Translations under genes and position numbers: made by a program
Notes under the pieces: model-generated
What the model was told of the DNA's origin: nothing
Seen by the model: only the letters and a program-made list of their open reading frames with translations
The model's database searches: none
Assembly (NCBI GenBank): GCA_041690355.1
Contig: JAWLHK010000003.1
Coordinates: 152,695 to 216,694, forward strand
Direction: 5' to 3'
Origin: JAWLHK01 sp041690355 [NCBI: bacterium]
GTDB lineage: Bacteria; J088; JAWLBW01
DNA: 64,000 nucleotides
Shown here: positions 37,232 to 47,726 of the stretch, piece after piece
Position numbering within the stretch: position 1 is the stretch's first letter
Layout of the letters: each line of letters begins with the position of its first letter

Positions 37232-39076
37232 TCAGAAGCGATGGTTATGCGGGGGTGGTCCTCCGCGCCGGCGGTGCAGGCGGTTGAGGTGAAAGCCGGT
37301 CGCGATCATGCCCACATGGCTGAGCGCCTGCGGAAAGTTTCCGCGGAACTCGCCGCTCGCCGGATCGATCTCTTCGGGCAGAAGTCCGAGCGGGTTCGCG
37401 CGCCGGCAGAGACGCTCAAAGAGGGCCTCGGCCTCGTCGAGCCGCCCCTGGTAGGCGAGAATGTCGGCCATCCAGAAACTGATCAGCAGAAAGGCCCCTT
37501 CTTCGCCGTTGACGCCATCGGGAGACTCCTGCGGAAGGTAGCGGTAGTAGAGCCCCCCGCCGGCATGCAACCGCTGCCGGATGGCCTCGACGGTGGCGAC
37601 CATCTTCGGGTGGTCGGGGGGAATCACACGGCGGATCGGGAGGGCGAGAACCGAGGCGTCGACGGCACGGCCGCCGAAGCTCTGCGTCAGCGCGCCGACC
37701 TTCTCGTTCCAAGCTTCATCAAGAATGCTGTTCCTGATTTTTTCAGCCGCCCGCTCCCAGCCCTCGACGTTTCCGGCGAGCCCGAACTGGCGGGCAAGCC
37801 TGGCGGCGCGGTCCACCGCGACCTGACACAGACCTGCCGAGTAGGTGAACGTGCCCGCCTTGCACCGCACCTCCCAGATGCTCGCATCGGGCTCACGCCA
37901 GACCTCGAGTGCACGATCGGCGTAATGCCGCAGATGCGACCACAGTTCGGCATCCAGACCGTCGCCGTGGCGCGCCCACTGGTAGGCGCAATCGATGATC
38001 TCGCCATAGACGTCGTGCTGCAGCTGTCCGGCGGCTCGATTTCCCCAGCGCACGGGACCCACGCCCCGGTATCCGCCGAGTGCCTCTTCGATGACCTCGG
38101 GCAGGGGCAGGCTTCCGTCCAGACGATAGACGACACGGGGCCCCTTGGTAGCGCGCGCAATATCGAGCACCCAGGCGAGAAAGCCGCGCGCCTCTTCTTC
38201 AAGGCCGATCCTGCGGAAGGCGTACACCGAGAAGGCGGCATCGCGGATCCATGTGTAGCGGTAATCCCAGTTGCGCTCGGCCGCAAGGTGCTCGGGGAGA
38301 GACGACGTCGGCGATGCGACGATGGCTCCGCTGGGCACGTAGTCGAGCAGCTTCAACGTGAGGGCCGACCGCCGCACGGCATCGGGCATCGGGCCCTCGT
38401 AGTGGAAGCAGGTGATCCAGCGCTTCCACACGTCCGCCGTCTGCTCGATCAGCTTGTCGGCCGGAGGCGGCGGGAGCATGCGCCCCCCCTGATTCCACGA
38501 GAGCACGAAATCGACCTGTTCGCCTTCGCGAAGGTCGAAGGCCGCCTGATCCCCGCTCAGCGACCGGTTACACCAGAGGCGCACGACGAACGACCCGTCG
38601 CGAATCCACAGCCCGTCGGCATGGCGCTCGACCCGATGCCGATCCCACGGCCGCAGCGTCATGCGCACGCGTGCACGCCCCGCGAGCACGCGTACCCGCC
38701 GCACGAGTTCGCCGCGCGCCGAGTGGACCTCTTCTGTGAAATTGATGCCCTCGGCGACCGGCATGCAATCGGTAATGCGTACGAGCGCATCGTTGCCGCG
38801 AAGCTCGGTATGCAGAACGGCCGTGTCTGCGTCATAGTACTGACGCGACTCGGTGCAGCCTTCGAGTGCGAGTTCGAAACGCCCGCCCCGTTCGCGGTCG
38901 AGCAGCCCGGCGAGCAGCGGCGCGGATTCGAAGTTCGGCGCGCACAGCCAGCTCACCGCCCCGTCGCGCCCCACGAGGGCGGCGGTCTCGCCGTCGCCGA
39001 TCAGGCCGTGGTCTTCGATACGCAGGTAACCATCCTTGCGCTCCAGCGGCGCGAATCCGTCGTTGCGAGACTGCAT
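37232..39076 (-). CDS. glycoside hydrolase family 15 protein (glucoamylase/trehalase-like)
   Basis: 614 residues from ATG 39076. An N-terminal beta-domain (DHGLIGDGETAALVGRDGAVSWLCAPNFES) precedes the GH15 (alpha/alpha)6 barrel: AERNWDYRYTWIRDAAFSVYA, the region around QLQHDVYGEIIDCAY, and the C-terminal PEEIDPASGEFRGNFPQALSHVGMI, which carries the expected catalytic glutamates. The family includes glucoamylases and mycobacterial-type trehalases that hydrolyse storage glucans or trehalose. No signal peptide is seen, so it acts in the cytoplasm. A terminator lies just upstream, between it and ahcY. Confidence 0.92.
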   Translation of the reverse strand: MQSRNDGFAPLERKDGYLRIEDHGLIGDGETAALVGRDGAVSWLCAPNFESAPLLAGLLDRERGGRFELALEGCTESRQYYDADTAVLHTELRGNDALVRITDCMPVAEGINFTEEVHSARGELVRRVRVLAGRARVRMTLRPWDRHRVERHADGLWIRDGSFVVRLWCNRSLSGDQAAFDLREGEQVDFVLSWNQGGRMLPPPPADKLIEQTADVWKRWITCFHYEGPMPDAVRRSALTLKLLDYVPSGAIVASPTSSLPEHLAAERNWDYRYTWIRDAAFSVYAFRRIGLEEEARGFLAWVLDIARATKGPRVVYRLDGSLPLPEVIEEALGGYRGVGPVRWGNRAAGQLQHDVYGEIIDCAYQWARHGDGLDAELWSHLRHYADRALEVWREPDASIWEVRCKAGTFTYSAGLCQVAVDRAARLARQFGLAGNVEGWERAAEKIRNSILDEAWNEKVGALTQSFGGRAVDASVLALPIRRVIPPDHPKMVATVEAIRQRLHAGGGLYYRYLPQESPDGVNGEEGAFLLISFWMADILAYQGRLDEAEALFERLCRRANPLGLLPEEIDPASGEFRGNFPQALSHVGMIATGFHLNRLHRRRGGPPPHNHRF

Positions 39077-39092
39077 TCTTCCAGCATAAACG

Positions 39093-39125
39093 AAAAAAGG
39101 CACCGGTCCGCAGGAGACCGGTGCC
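39093..39125 (-). terminator. Rho-independent terminator of ahcY
   Basis: On the minus strand GGCACCGGTC, a 7-base loop and GACCGGTGCC form a perfect 10-bp stem followed by TTTTTT (39098-39093). Confidence 0.95.
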
Positions 39126-39175
39126 ATGACTTCCGCATGCTGAGTTAACGCCGAAGTCCGGCGTCCGACGTCCGC

Positions 39176-40668
<1,493 letters not shown>

Positions 40669-40672
<4 letters not shown>

Positions 40673-41625
40673 CGTTTTCTAGCTCCTTGTTGAACGGCGG
40701 TGGCGACAAAGAGCGCGGGGCCCTTTGCCTCGGCATCGGCCGGCAGCTCCTGCCAGCGGATGCGTACAAATCCTGCGGATCGCAGAAGCTGCTCGATGCG
40801 CTCCCGCGAGAAACCGAGCCAGACGTGCCCCATCTCCAGGCGAAAGGCCTCGCGCGCGTGGGGGAGCATGTCGACCATCAGCACCTTGCCCCCCGGCCGG
40901 GTCACCCGGGCCACCTCGGCCAGAGCGGCCTCGGGATCGGCGACGTGGTGCAGCACGAGAAACAGCAGCGCAAGATCGAGCGAGGCCCGCCGCAGCGGAA
41001 GCTCTTCGAGCCGCCCGGGCCGCACCTCGACGTTCTCCCATTCGCGCAGCCGGCTGCGGGCCGCCTCGAGCATCTCGGGTGACTCGTCGACGGCCACGAT
41101 GCGGCGCACGTACGGCGCCAGCAGCAGCGAGGCCTGACCGGTACCGCACCCGAGGTCGCCGACGACAAGGTCTTCGTCGAGAAGCGCCGGAAGCGCCGCG
41201 AGATGAAACCTGCGCCCGAACAGCTCGTCGCGCACGCGGTCCCAACCGTCGGCCGCCGAGGCGAAGTAGCGCTGCGTCAAGGTCTGGCGGCTCTCGAGCA
41301 GCGAGGCGAGACGGCGCTCGTCTTCAAGGGCCGCGCCGCTGTCGGCGAGCGAGTCCAGCAGAAGCGCCCAGAGGCGTTCGCGCTCGCTGCCTGCGTCGAG
41401 AGGCACCGGCGAGTAGAGCCGGCTCGTGCCGTCGGGACGCGAACGCACCCAACCGTCGTCGACCAGCACCTTGAGATGGCGGCTGACCGTCGACTGCGGG
41501 AGCTGCACGACCGCGCACAGGTCGGCCACCGCGAGCTCACGTCCGGTAAGCAGGCGCAACAGCCGGCAGCGGGTCGCGTCGGCAAGCGAGGTCAGGTGGC
41601 CCAGGATGGGAATCGCGGCGTTCAT
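40669..41625 (-). CDS. ArsR-type regulator fused to SAM-methyltransferase domain (SahR-like)
   Basis: 318 residues from ATG 41625. The N-terminal winged helix is ArsR-like ([47 protein letters not shown]), without metal-binding cysteine clusters. The C-terminal half is a class I methyltransferase fold ([66 protein letters not shown]). The gene overlaps ahcY by ATGA. The same fusion next to ahcY is known as SahR, which senses S-adenosylhomocysteine, so this protein is probably the local repressor, with the methyltransferase fold acting as ligand sensor. Confidence 0.85.
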
Positions 41626-41707
41626 CCGTCTATGCGGATATAGTGTTCCACACCCGGGCATCAGTGTAAAGGAGGAGTGTCCTCGGGCGCGACGCACTCC
41701 AGAAGAA

Positions 41708-41735
41708 AGGGCGCACCCCGGTCAGGATGCGCCCT
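41708..41735 (-). terminator. terminator after the peptidoglycan-binding genes
   Basis: On the minus strand AGGGCGCATCC / GGGTGCGCCCT (one G-T wobble) with a short loop is followed by TTCTTC. It ends transcription of the gene at 41765. Confidence 0.7.
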
Positions 41736-41764
41736 CGATTCCTGTCTGGGTCCTGATGTGCCGG

Positions 41765-42361
41765 CTACCGCACCGGTTCCTGCTCGGGCTGGCTCCGGGG
41801 CTGCTGCGGTGACGTATCGGGCGATTGCTCCTGCGACGGCGGCCTCGTCCCCTGCATCTGAGGCGCGTTTGGCGGAGTTACGCCGCCAGGCGACAGGCCC
41901 AGTTCTTTGACCACCTGGGCCGTAACCTTCTCGTCGGCAATCATGCCGTTATCCGCCTTCCACCGGAGAAATGCCTCGCTGGTCCGGCTGCCGTATATCC
42001 CGTCGATTTCTCCTTCATAGTAGCCCCGCTGGGTGAGCGCTTCCTGGAGCTGGCGAACGGTCGTATCCGACAAATCCGCTGGCGCCAGCGTGCCCGGGCG
42101 CTGCTCCTGTTGCCCCTGAGGGACGGCCGTTTTTGCCGGCGGCTGCGCCTGCGCTTCGGGCTCCGGTTGCCCCGGCGACTGTCCCTGCGGCTGCTCAGCC
42201 TGCGGCACGACGGTCTCGGCGGGCTCCCCTGTGGAATCGGTTTCAAGGCCGCCTTCGGCCTTGCCTCCGTGAGCGTCGGCCGCGGCGACCCCGCCCGTGA
42301 AGACGAGCGCAGGGAGCACGGCAGCCAGCCCCCACTTCACTCTCCATGCTTTTACGTTCAT
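41765..42361 (-). CDS. exported peptidoglycan-binding-domain protein
   Basis: 198 residues. A signal peptide (about 1-27, cleavage near VAAADA) is followed by a Gln/Pro/Glu-rich linker and one PG_binding_1 domain (about residues 96-156: DTTVRQLQEALTQRGYYEGEIDGIYGSRTSEAFLRWKADN). The C-terminal 40 residues are again Pro/Gln-rich. No catalytic domain is present, so it is probably a wall-associated protein. It is paired with the related 42421-43110 gene, separated by a strong hairpin. Confidence 0.85.
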   Translation of the reverse strand: MNVKAWRVKWGLAAVLPALVFTGGVAAADAHGGKAEGGLETDSTGEPAETVVPQAEQPQGQSPGQPEPEAQAQPPAKTAVPQGQQEQRPGTLAPADLSDTTVRQLQEALTQRGYYEGEIDGIYGSRTSEAFLRWKADNGMIADEKVTAQVVKELGLSPGGVTPPNAPQMQGTRPPSQEQSPDTSPQQPRSQPEQEPVR

Positions 42362-42380
42362 CGTTGATCTCCCGTCTGGT

Positions 42381-42415
42381 TCTCCCCGGCCGGAACAAGG
42401 TCCCGGCCGGGGAGA
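42381..42415 (-). other. strong intercistronic hairpin
   Basis: TCTCCCCGGCCGG (42381-42393) and CCGGCCGGGGAGA (42403-42415) form a perfect 13-bp stem with a 9-base loop between the two peptidoglycan-binding genes. No T-run follows, so it may lower expression of the second gene or stabilise the first mRNA segment rather than terminate fully. Confidence 0.55.
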
Positions 42416-42420
42416 GTCGA

Positions 42421-43110
42421 TTACATCGTCTGTGGCTCGGGCTGGGCCGCCTCGGGTTGCGGCTCGGGCTGCGGCTGCATCTCGGGCTGCGGCTGCGCTT
42501 CAGGCTGAACCTGCTGCGGCTGCTGCCCTTGTGCTTCGACGCCAAGCGCCGCCAGCGACTGCTGATCCACCTGACCGGTCGCCTGAAGACCCTGCGCCTG
42601 CTGGAACTCGCGCAGCGCCCCCTCGGTCTGCTGACCGAAGATGCCGTCAACCGGACCCGAGTCGTAGCCCTGCTGATTCAGCGCCTGCTGAATCTGCCGC
42701 ACGGTCGACGGTCCGACCGTCAGCTGCTCGCCCTGCTGCGGCTGCTGCTGGGCCTGCTGCTGTTCTTGTTCCTGCGGCTGCTGCGCCTGTTCGAGCTGCT
42801 GCTGCGCCTCCTGGGCCTGCTGCTCGGCCTCTTGGGCCTGCTGCTCGGCCTGCTGGGCCTGCTGCTGAGCCTCCTGCGTCTGCTGCTCGAGCCCCTGCGC
42901 CTGCTCGGCCTGCTGACCGGCCTGTTCGGCCTGCTGCGCCGCTTCCTGGGCCTGCTGTTCGGCTTCCTGCGCCTGCTGCTCTGCCTGCTGCGCCTGGTCG
43001 AGCCCCTGCTGCACCTGCTCCTGGGCCGGCTGTTGGCTCTGTTGCGCGAACGCCGGGGCGCCGATCAGGGCGGCAAGACCCGCCGCGGCGAGTGTCATCT
43101 GGAATTTCAT
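42421..43110 (-). CDS. exported Gln/Ala-rich coiled-coil protein with peptidoglycan-binding domain
   Basis: 229 residues from ATG 43110 (AAGGAGAG upstream). A signal peptide ends near GAPAFAQ. Residues about 27-110 are a 7-residue-periodic Gln/Ala/Glu coil (QQAQEAE, QQAQEAA, QQAEQAG, QQAEQAQ) almost without Leu or Val. Residues about 135-192 form a PG_binding_1 domain (STVRQIQQALNQQGYDSGPVDGIFGQQTEGALREFQQAQ), and the tail is Pro/Gln/Glu-rich. It is expected in the periplasm, bound to peptidoglycan. The 286-base stretch upstream (43111-43396) carries its unrecognised promoter and the promoter of the divergent gene. Confidence 0.85.
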   Translation of the reverse strand: MKFQMTLAAAGLAALIGAPAFAQQSQQPAQEQVQQGLDQAQQAEQQAQEAEQQAQEAAQQAEQAGQQAEQAQGLEQQTQEAQQQAQQAEQQAQEAEQQAQEAQQQLEQAQQPQEQEQQQAQQQPQQGEQLTVGPSTVRQIQQALNQQGYDSGPVDGIFGQQTEGALREFQQAQGLQATGQVDQQSLAALGVEAQGQQPQQVQPEAQPQPEMQPQPEPQPEAAQPEPQTM

Positions 43111-43342
43111 CAGTCGCTCTCCTTGAAGGTTTTCCGATTGTGACTTGGGTAGACATCCAAGCTGAGAAAATGGGCCACACGTCTTCGCGTGGTTTCTCCA
43201 GTTCAAGCCAATACGCGCCAAACGCGAAGTCCGAACGGTCGCTGGGCGGCGCCAACCCGATCTGCAGCGCCCCGCTCGCACGCCGGCTCGGGTTACGGCA
43301 CCGCCCCGGTCCAAGATTTTGTCTTGAACCGCAGCGCCCAAC

Positions 43343-43371
43343 TTGTTAAAGGACTAAATATGCGGTAGACT
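43343..43371 (+). promoter_or_regulatory. promoter of the GntR-acyl-CoA dehydrogenase operon
   Basis: TTGTTA (43343-43348), a 17-bp spacer and TAGACT (43366-43371) lie 26 bases before ATG 43397, a good sigma-70-like match. Confidence 0.6.
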
Positions 43372-43396
43372 CTCCTCACTTCTGACAAGAGGTCTC

Positions 43397-44131
43397 ATGG
43401 CCATGCCGGCACCGCCGCAGAAACAGACTTTCAACCGCCTGATCGCAGACGACCTGCGCTCCCGCATTCTCGCCGGCGTCTACCCCGTCGGAAGCCTGCT
43501 CCCGACCGAGTCTGCGCTCGCACTGGAATACGCCACCAACCGCAACACCCTGCGCGAAGCGGTGCGTATCCTCGAGACGCAGGGCTTTCTCACGGCGCGC
43601 CAGGGCGAAGGGGTGCGCGTCGTCGACTTTCGACGGCACCCGAGTATCGAGCTCATCGGTTATCTGCTCGCCAAGCCGCAACCGACGGCCGACATCGCCG
43701 GTATCGTACTCGACCTGCTTGAACTTCGCCGCATGCTCGCCTCCCAGATCGTGCGCAGGGCGGCCGGCAATCTCTCCGACGAAACCGTTCTCGAGATCCG
43801 CACCCTTCTGCGGGGACTGCTGCCCGGCACACCCGAAGCAGAACGGACCGAGGGAGATCGGCGCGTTCTCGAACTTCTCGTCCGCAGTACCGGAAGCCTC
43901 GTCTATACGGCGCTCTTCAACTCCATCTACCGTGTCATCGCCGACGGCGCGGCAGCGACCCCCGCGCTGACCATCCTCCCCGACGATTACGTCGCCCAGA
44001 TGGAGCGTGTCGTCAGGCATCTCGTTGCGGGCAACGCCCACGCGGCCGACAAGGCGATGCGCGCACTGTGCGAGGCGTCTGATGCCGTGCTGCTTCGCTC
44101 CTACCAGAAATCGATGGAGAAAGAACCGTGA
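43397..44131 (+). CDS. GntR-family regulator, FadR/FCD type
   Basis: 244 residues. The N-terminal winged helix is of GntR type (NRLIADDLRSRILAGVYPVGSLLPTESALALEYATNRNTLREAVRILETQGFLTARQGEGVRV). The C-terminal half is all-helical and matches the FadR/FCD ligand-binding domain in size and position (LDLLELRRMLASQIVRRAA). Overlap with the acyl-CoA dehydrogenase gene (GTGA) makes it the probable local acyl-CoA-responsive regulator of this operon. It is unrelated to the TetR-type FadR implied by the box at 20975. Confidence 0.9.
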   Translation: MAMPAPPQKQTFNRLIADDLRSRILAGVYPVGSLLPTESALALEYATNRNTLREAVRILETQGFLTARQGEGVRVVDFRRHPSIELIGYLLAKPQPTADIAGIVLDLLELRRMLASQIVRRAAGNLSDETVLEIRTLLRGLLPGTPEAERTEGDRRVLELLVRSTGSLVYTALFNSIYRVIADGAAATPALTILPDDYVAQMERVVRHLVAGNAHAADKAMRALCEASDAVLLRSYQKSMEKEP

Positions 44132-45270
44132 TCGAGCCCTACCTCGACGATGGTCATCGCGCCTTTCGCGAGACGTGCCGGCGCTTCGCCGAGCGCGAAA
44201 TCCGGCCCTTCGCATCGCTGTGGGAAGAAGCGCACGAATTTCCGCGTGACCTCTACGCGAAAGCAGGAGAGGCCGGCCTCCTCGGCGTGCTTTTCCCCTC
44301 GGAGTGGGGCGGCGGCGACGGCGACCTTTTTCACGGCATCGTCATGGCCGAAGCTCTTCTTGCGGGTGGCAGCACGGGCACCTTCATCGGGCTCAACTCC
44401 CTTGGTATCGCCCTGCCCCCGATCCTGATGCTCGGCAACGACGAACAGAAACGCCGGTTCGTTCCGCCCGTTCTGCGAGGCAAGAAGATCGCAGCCCTGG
44501 CCGTGACCGAACCCGGCACCGGCAGCGACGTAGCCGGAATCCGCACTCGCGCCGTGCGTGACGGCGACAGTTACGTCCTCACCGGCTCGAAGATGTTCAT
44601 TACATCCGGCGCCCGTGCCGACCAGGTGACCGTACTGGCGCGCACCGGCGCCGATCCGCACGGAGGGCTGACCTTCTTCGTGGTCGATAGGGGAGCGCCC
44701 GGATTTTCTGTCGGGAGAGCGCTCCGGAAAACCGGCTGGTGGGCCTCAGATACCGCCGAACTGGTCTTCGAAAACGTACGCGTTCCGCTTGAGAATCGCC
44801 TGGGTGATGAAGGCTCCGGATTCGTGGCCCTCATGCAGAACTTTCAGGGTGAACGGATCTCCATTTCGGTCATCGCAACCGCCAGCGCCGACCTCGCCCT
44901 TCAGGAGTCGATTCGCTACGCCGGCGAACGCCATGCTTTCGGGCGGCAGCTCACCGGGTTCCAGGTAACGCGGCACAAGCTCGCCGCCATGGCGACCCTC
45001 GTGACCGCCGCGCAGGCCATGACCTACTCGGTCGCCGATCGAGTGCGCAAGGGGCAATACATCGTGAAGGAAGTCTCGATGGCGAAGAATTTCACGTGCG
45101 ATGTTGCGCAGAAAGTATGTTATGACGCCGTGCAGATATTCGGCGGCATGGGCTACATGCGCGAAAGCCTCGTCGAGCGTCTCTCGCGTGATGTCCGCCT
45201 GCTTCCCATCGGCGGGGGCACGACAGAGATCATGAACGAAATCATCGCCAAGATGATGAACCTGAACTGA
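44128..45270 (+). CDS. acyl-CoA dehydrogenase
   Basis: 380 residues from a GTG that overlaps the regulator stop. FAD-binding signatures are [19 protein letters not shown] and [14 protein letters not shown]. The usual C-terminal YEGT glutamate is absent ([14 protein letters not shown]); instead Glu in [10 protein letters not shown] matches the base position of long-chain and isovaleryl-type enzymes, so activity is expected on long or branched acyl-CoA. It oxidises the alpha-beta bond with FAD and passes electrons to ETF. Confidence 0.92.
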   Translation: MIEPYLDDGHRAFRETCRRFAEREIRPFASLWEEAHEFPRDLYAKAGEAGLLGVLFPSEWGGGDGDLFHGIVMAEALLAGGSTGTFIGLNSLGIALPPILMLGNDEQKRRFVPPVLRGKKIAALAVTEPGTGSDVAGIRTRAVRDGDSYVLTGSKMFITSGARADQVTVLARTGADPHGGLTFFVVDRGAPGFSVGRALRKTGWWASDTAELVFENVRVPLENRLGDEGSGFVALMQNFQGERISISVIATASADLALQESIRYAGERHAFGRQLTGFQVTRHKLAAMATLVTAAQAMTYSVADRVRKGQYIVKEVSMAKNFTCDVAQKVCYDAVQIFGGMGYMRESLVERLSRDVRLLPIGGGTTEIMNEIIAKMMNLN

Positions 45271-45298
45271 ACCCGCCGCAGCTCGCGAAGGAGAACGG

Positions 45299-46375
45299 GT
45301 GCACATGCCTGGCAATCACTGGATGCTCTATGGCGCCAACGGGCACACGGGACGAACGATCCTCGAACATGCGGTTGCGGCCGGTGAAACGCCTGTGCTG
45401 GCCGGTCGCCGCCGAGAGGCCATCGAGCCGCTGGCAAAGCGGCATGGCCTCGAGTTCCGCATCTTTACGCTCGACGACGCATCGGCGATTCCGATGAATC
45501 TGAGAGGCATCGGCACCCTTCTCCTTGCCGCGGGCCCCTTCTCAGCCACCAGTGCACCGGCGCTCGACGCATGCCTTCTTGCCGGAACGAACTACGTCGA
45601 CATCACCGGCGAGGTCGCCATATTCGAAGCGGTACGCCGCCGGCACGAGGCCGCCGTCGGCAAGGGGATCGTGCTGTTTCCCGGCGCAGGCTTCGACGTC
45701 GTGCCGTCGGATTGCCTCGCGGCCGCTCTGCACCAGGCGCTTCCTGACGCCCGGCGTCTGCAGCTTGCCATCGCCATCGAAGGCGAGCCGGGGCCGGGCT
45801 CGATCAAGACCGCGATCGAGGGGGCGGCCGATGGAGGATGGATCCGCCGCGACGGCATGCTCCTGCGGGTGCCGGCGGCGTGGCGGTATGCCAGAATCCC
45901 CTTCCCCCACCGAGACGCCTGGGCGATGACGATTCCGTGGGGCGATCTTTCCACGGCCTGGTGGTCGACCGGCATTCCCGATATTGAGATCTACATGGCC
46001 ACCCCCCGTCCGGCGATCCGCCTGATTCGGGCGGGCAGGCCGGCTCTACGCGTTCTCCGTAACGAAGCCGTGTTGCGGGCCGTTCAGAAACTTATCGACG
46101 TCTTCGTCACGGGCGGCGGTCCTGCCGCGCAGAAGGCGGGGGGCGCATGGGTGTGGGGTCGCGTCGAAAATGAGGCCGGGCGCAGCATCGCGGGAAGCGT
46201 CACGACCATGGAAACCACGTCCCTGACGGCCCAGACCACGGTCGACATCGTCCGTCGGCTGCAGCGCGGCGAAGTGGCGCCCGGCTGCACCACGCCCGCC
46301 CTTGCTTTCGGCCCCGACTACATCCGCCGCTTTCCGCGCACCACCATGACTCTCGAAGAGGAGATAACCGGATGA
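45299..46375 (+). CDS. saccharopine-dehydrogenase-like/trans-acting enoyl reductase family protein
   Basis: 358 residues from GTG 45299 (AAGGAG upstream; ATG 45305 is also possible). The N-terminus is a Rossmann fold (WMLYGANGHTGRTILEHAV), followed by LLLAAGPFSATSAPALDACLLAGTNYVDITGE and VLFPGAGFDVVPSDCLAAAL, which are typical of the saccharopine-dehydrogenase-like family that includes mycobacterial trans-acting enoyl reductases. Its place between an acyl-CoA dehydrogenase and an SDR suggests action on an acyl chain. Ends with ATGA overlap to the SDR gene. Confidence 0.75.
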   Translation: MHMPGNHWMLYGANGHTGRTILEHAVAAGETPVLAGRRREAIEPLAKRHGLEFRIFTLDDASAIPMNLRGIGTLLLAAGPFSATSAPALDACLLAGTNYVDITGEVAIFEAVRRRHEAAVGKGIVLFPGAGFDVVPSDCLAAALHQALPDARRLQLAIAIEGEPGPGSIKTAIEGAADGGWIRRDGMLLRVPAAWRYARIPFPHRDAWAMTIPWGDLSTAWWSTGIPDIEIYMATPRPAIRLIRAGRPALRVLRNEAVLRAVQKLIDVFVTGGGPAAQKAGGAWVWGRVENEAGRSIAGSVTTMETTSLTAQTTVDIVRRLQRGEVAPGCTTPALAFGPDYIRRFPRTTMTLEEEITG

Positions 46376-47202
46376 GCTTTCCCCGACACCCCCGTGCCGT
46401 CATCACCGGCGCCGGAAGCGGATTCGGCCGCGCCCTCGCGCTCGCGCTCGCCCGGCGCCAGGGCCGCATTCTCGTAGCCGACGTGAATGCCGATGCGGCC
46501 GAAGCGACGGTCCGTCTCGTCGAGGCGGCAGGCGGCGCCGCAGTCGCCTTCCGCTGCGACGTCAGCCGGCTGACCGAAGTTGAAGCCGCGGCCGACCGGA
46601 TCGATTCCCTCTGGGGCGGAGCCGACATCGTGGTCAACAATGCCGGCGTGGCGGCGGCCGGGTGCATCGGAGAGCTCGCCATGGCAGACTGGCAATGGAT
46701 CGTGGGCATCAATCTGTGGGGGGTGATTCACGGGTGCCACGTCTTCGTCCCGCGCTTCCGTGAGCAGAAATGCGGATTCATTCTGAATGTCGCAGCCGCT
46801 GCGGGGTTCGTCTCCCTCCCCGAGATGGGCGCCTACAGCATGACCAAAGCCGGTGTCATTTCGCTGTCGGAGACTCTGTACGGGGAACTCGGGCCCGCCG
46901 GGGTCAATGTTACGGTCGCGTGCCCTTCGTTCTTCAAGACGAACCTGATGGAGACCTTTCGCTCGCCTGGTGCTCGCCAGCGGGTCATCGCGCAGAACCT
47001 GTTCAACCGCAGCACGGTCAGCGCCGATCAGGTAGCGGCCGATACACTGGCATCCCTGGAGGCGGGCCGCCTCTATGCCATCCCGCAGCGTGACGCCCGG
47101 CTGCTCTGGAGGCTCAAGCGCTTCAGTCCCTCGGCCTACTTCGGCACGATACGCAAGCGATTCTATTCGAAGGCGGTCGAACGGCAGCTCACCAAAGGGT
47201 GA
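46372..47202 (+). CDS. short-chain dehydrogenase/reductase lacking the catalytic Ser
   Basis: 276 residues. A classical SDR: TGAGSGFGRALALALA (NADP-binding), NNAGVAAAG, and the YSMTK active-site Tyr/Lys. The strand that normally carries the catalytic Ser (NVASxAG) reads NVAAAAGF, encoded GCA-GCC-GCT-GCG, so the Ser is replaced by Ala. Activity may be reduced or changed. It is the last gene of the acyl-chain operon and overlaps its upstream neighbour by four bases. Confidence 0.88.
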   Translation: MSFPRHPRAVITGAGSGFGRALALALARRQGRILVADVNADAAEATVRLVEAAGGAAVAFRCDVSRLTEVEAAADRIDSLWGGADIVVNNAGVAAAGCIGELAMADWQWIVGINLWGVIHGCHVFVPRFREQKCGFILNVAAAAGFVSLPEMGAYSMTKAGVISLSETLYGELGPAGVNVTVACPSFFKTNLMETFRSPGARQRVIAQNLFNRSTVSADQVAADTLASLEAGRLYAIPQRDARLLWRLKRFSPSAYFGTIRKRFYSKAVERQLTKG

Positions 47203-47234
47203 AGCGCGCCCCCGGATAATCGAGTGCAGCCGAC

Positions 47235-47726
47235 TCAGGCCTCGATCCGCTCGAGCCAGCGGTAGGTGACGCGCGGATCGGCGCCCGGGTGACGCTTGAC
47301 CTCGCGCCATTCGGCCTCGTCCCAGGCGGGAAAGCGGGTATCGCCCGGAATGGCGTCGTCGATGACCGTGAGAATCAGGCGGGTGGCCAGTGGGAGCGCT
47401 TCGGCAAAGATCGCGGCGCCGCCGACGACCCGCGGCTCGTCGTCGCCCCCGTCGCGGGCCATGCGGACGGCGGTCTCCAGATCGGGGGCCATGTCGACAC
47501 CCGGTATCTGCAGCGCCCGATTGCGCGTGATGACGATGGAGCGCCGGTTGGGAAGCGGACGACCGATGGAATCATAGGTCTTGCGCCCCATGATCATGGC
47601 ATGGCCGGTTGTTTCTGCCTTGTAGTGCTTCAGGTCTTCGGGGATGTGCCAGGGGAGCCCCCCGTCGCGGCCGATGACCCCCTCGCGCGTCATGGCGACG
47701 ACGATGGCAAGCGGCTCGCGGCTCAC
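47235..47726 (-). CDS. folA: dihydrofolate reductase
   Basis: 163 residues from GTG 47726, preceded by AAGGAGAAG and overlapping the DUF2889 stop as GTGA. The N-terminus LAIVVAMTREGVIGRDGGLPWHIPEDLKHYKAET, then MIMGRKTYDSIGRPLPNRRSIVITR and VVGGAAIFAEAL are diagnostic of DHFR. It regenerates tetrahydrofolate from the dihydrofolate that ThyA produces, which explains the operon. Confidence 0.96.
   Translation of the reverse strand: MSREPLAIVVAMTREGVIGRDGGLPWHIPEDLKHYKAETTGHAMIMGRKTYDSIGRPLPNRRSIVITRNRALQIPGVDMAPDLETAVRMARDGGDDEPRVVGGAAIFAEALPLATRLILTVIDDAIPGDTRFPAWDEAEWREVKRHPGADPRVTYRWLERIEA

Noticed and set aside
43111-43396. Sigma-54-type promoter (TTGGCGCGTATTGGC) for the coil protein
   Set aside because: The GG and GC dinucleotides are one base out of the required spacing.
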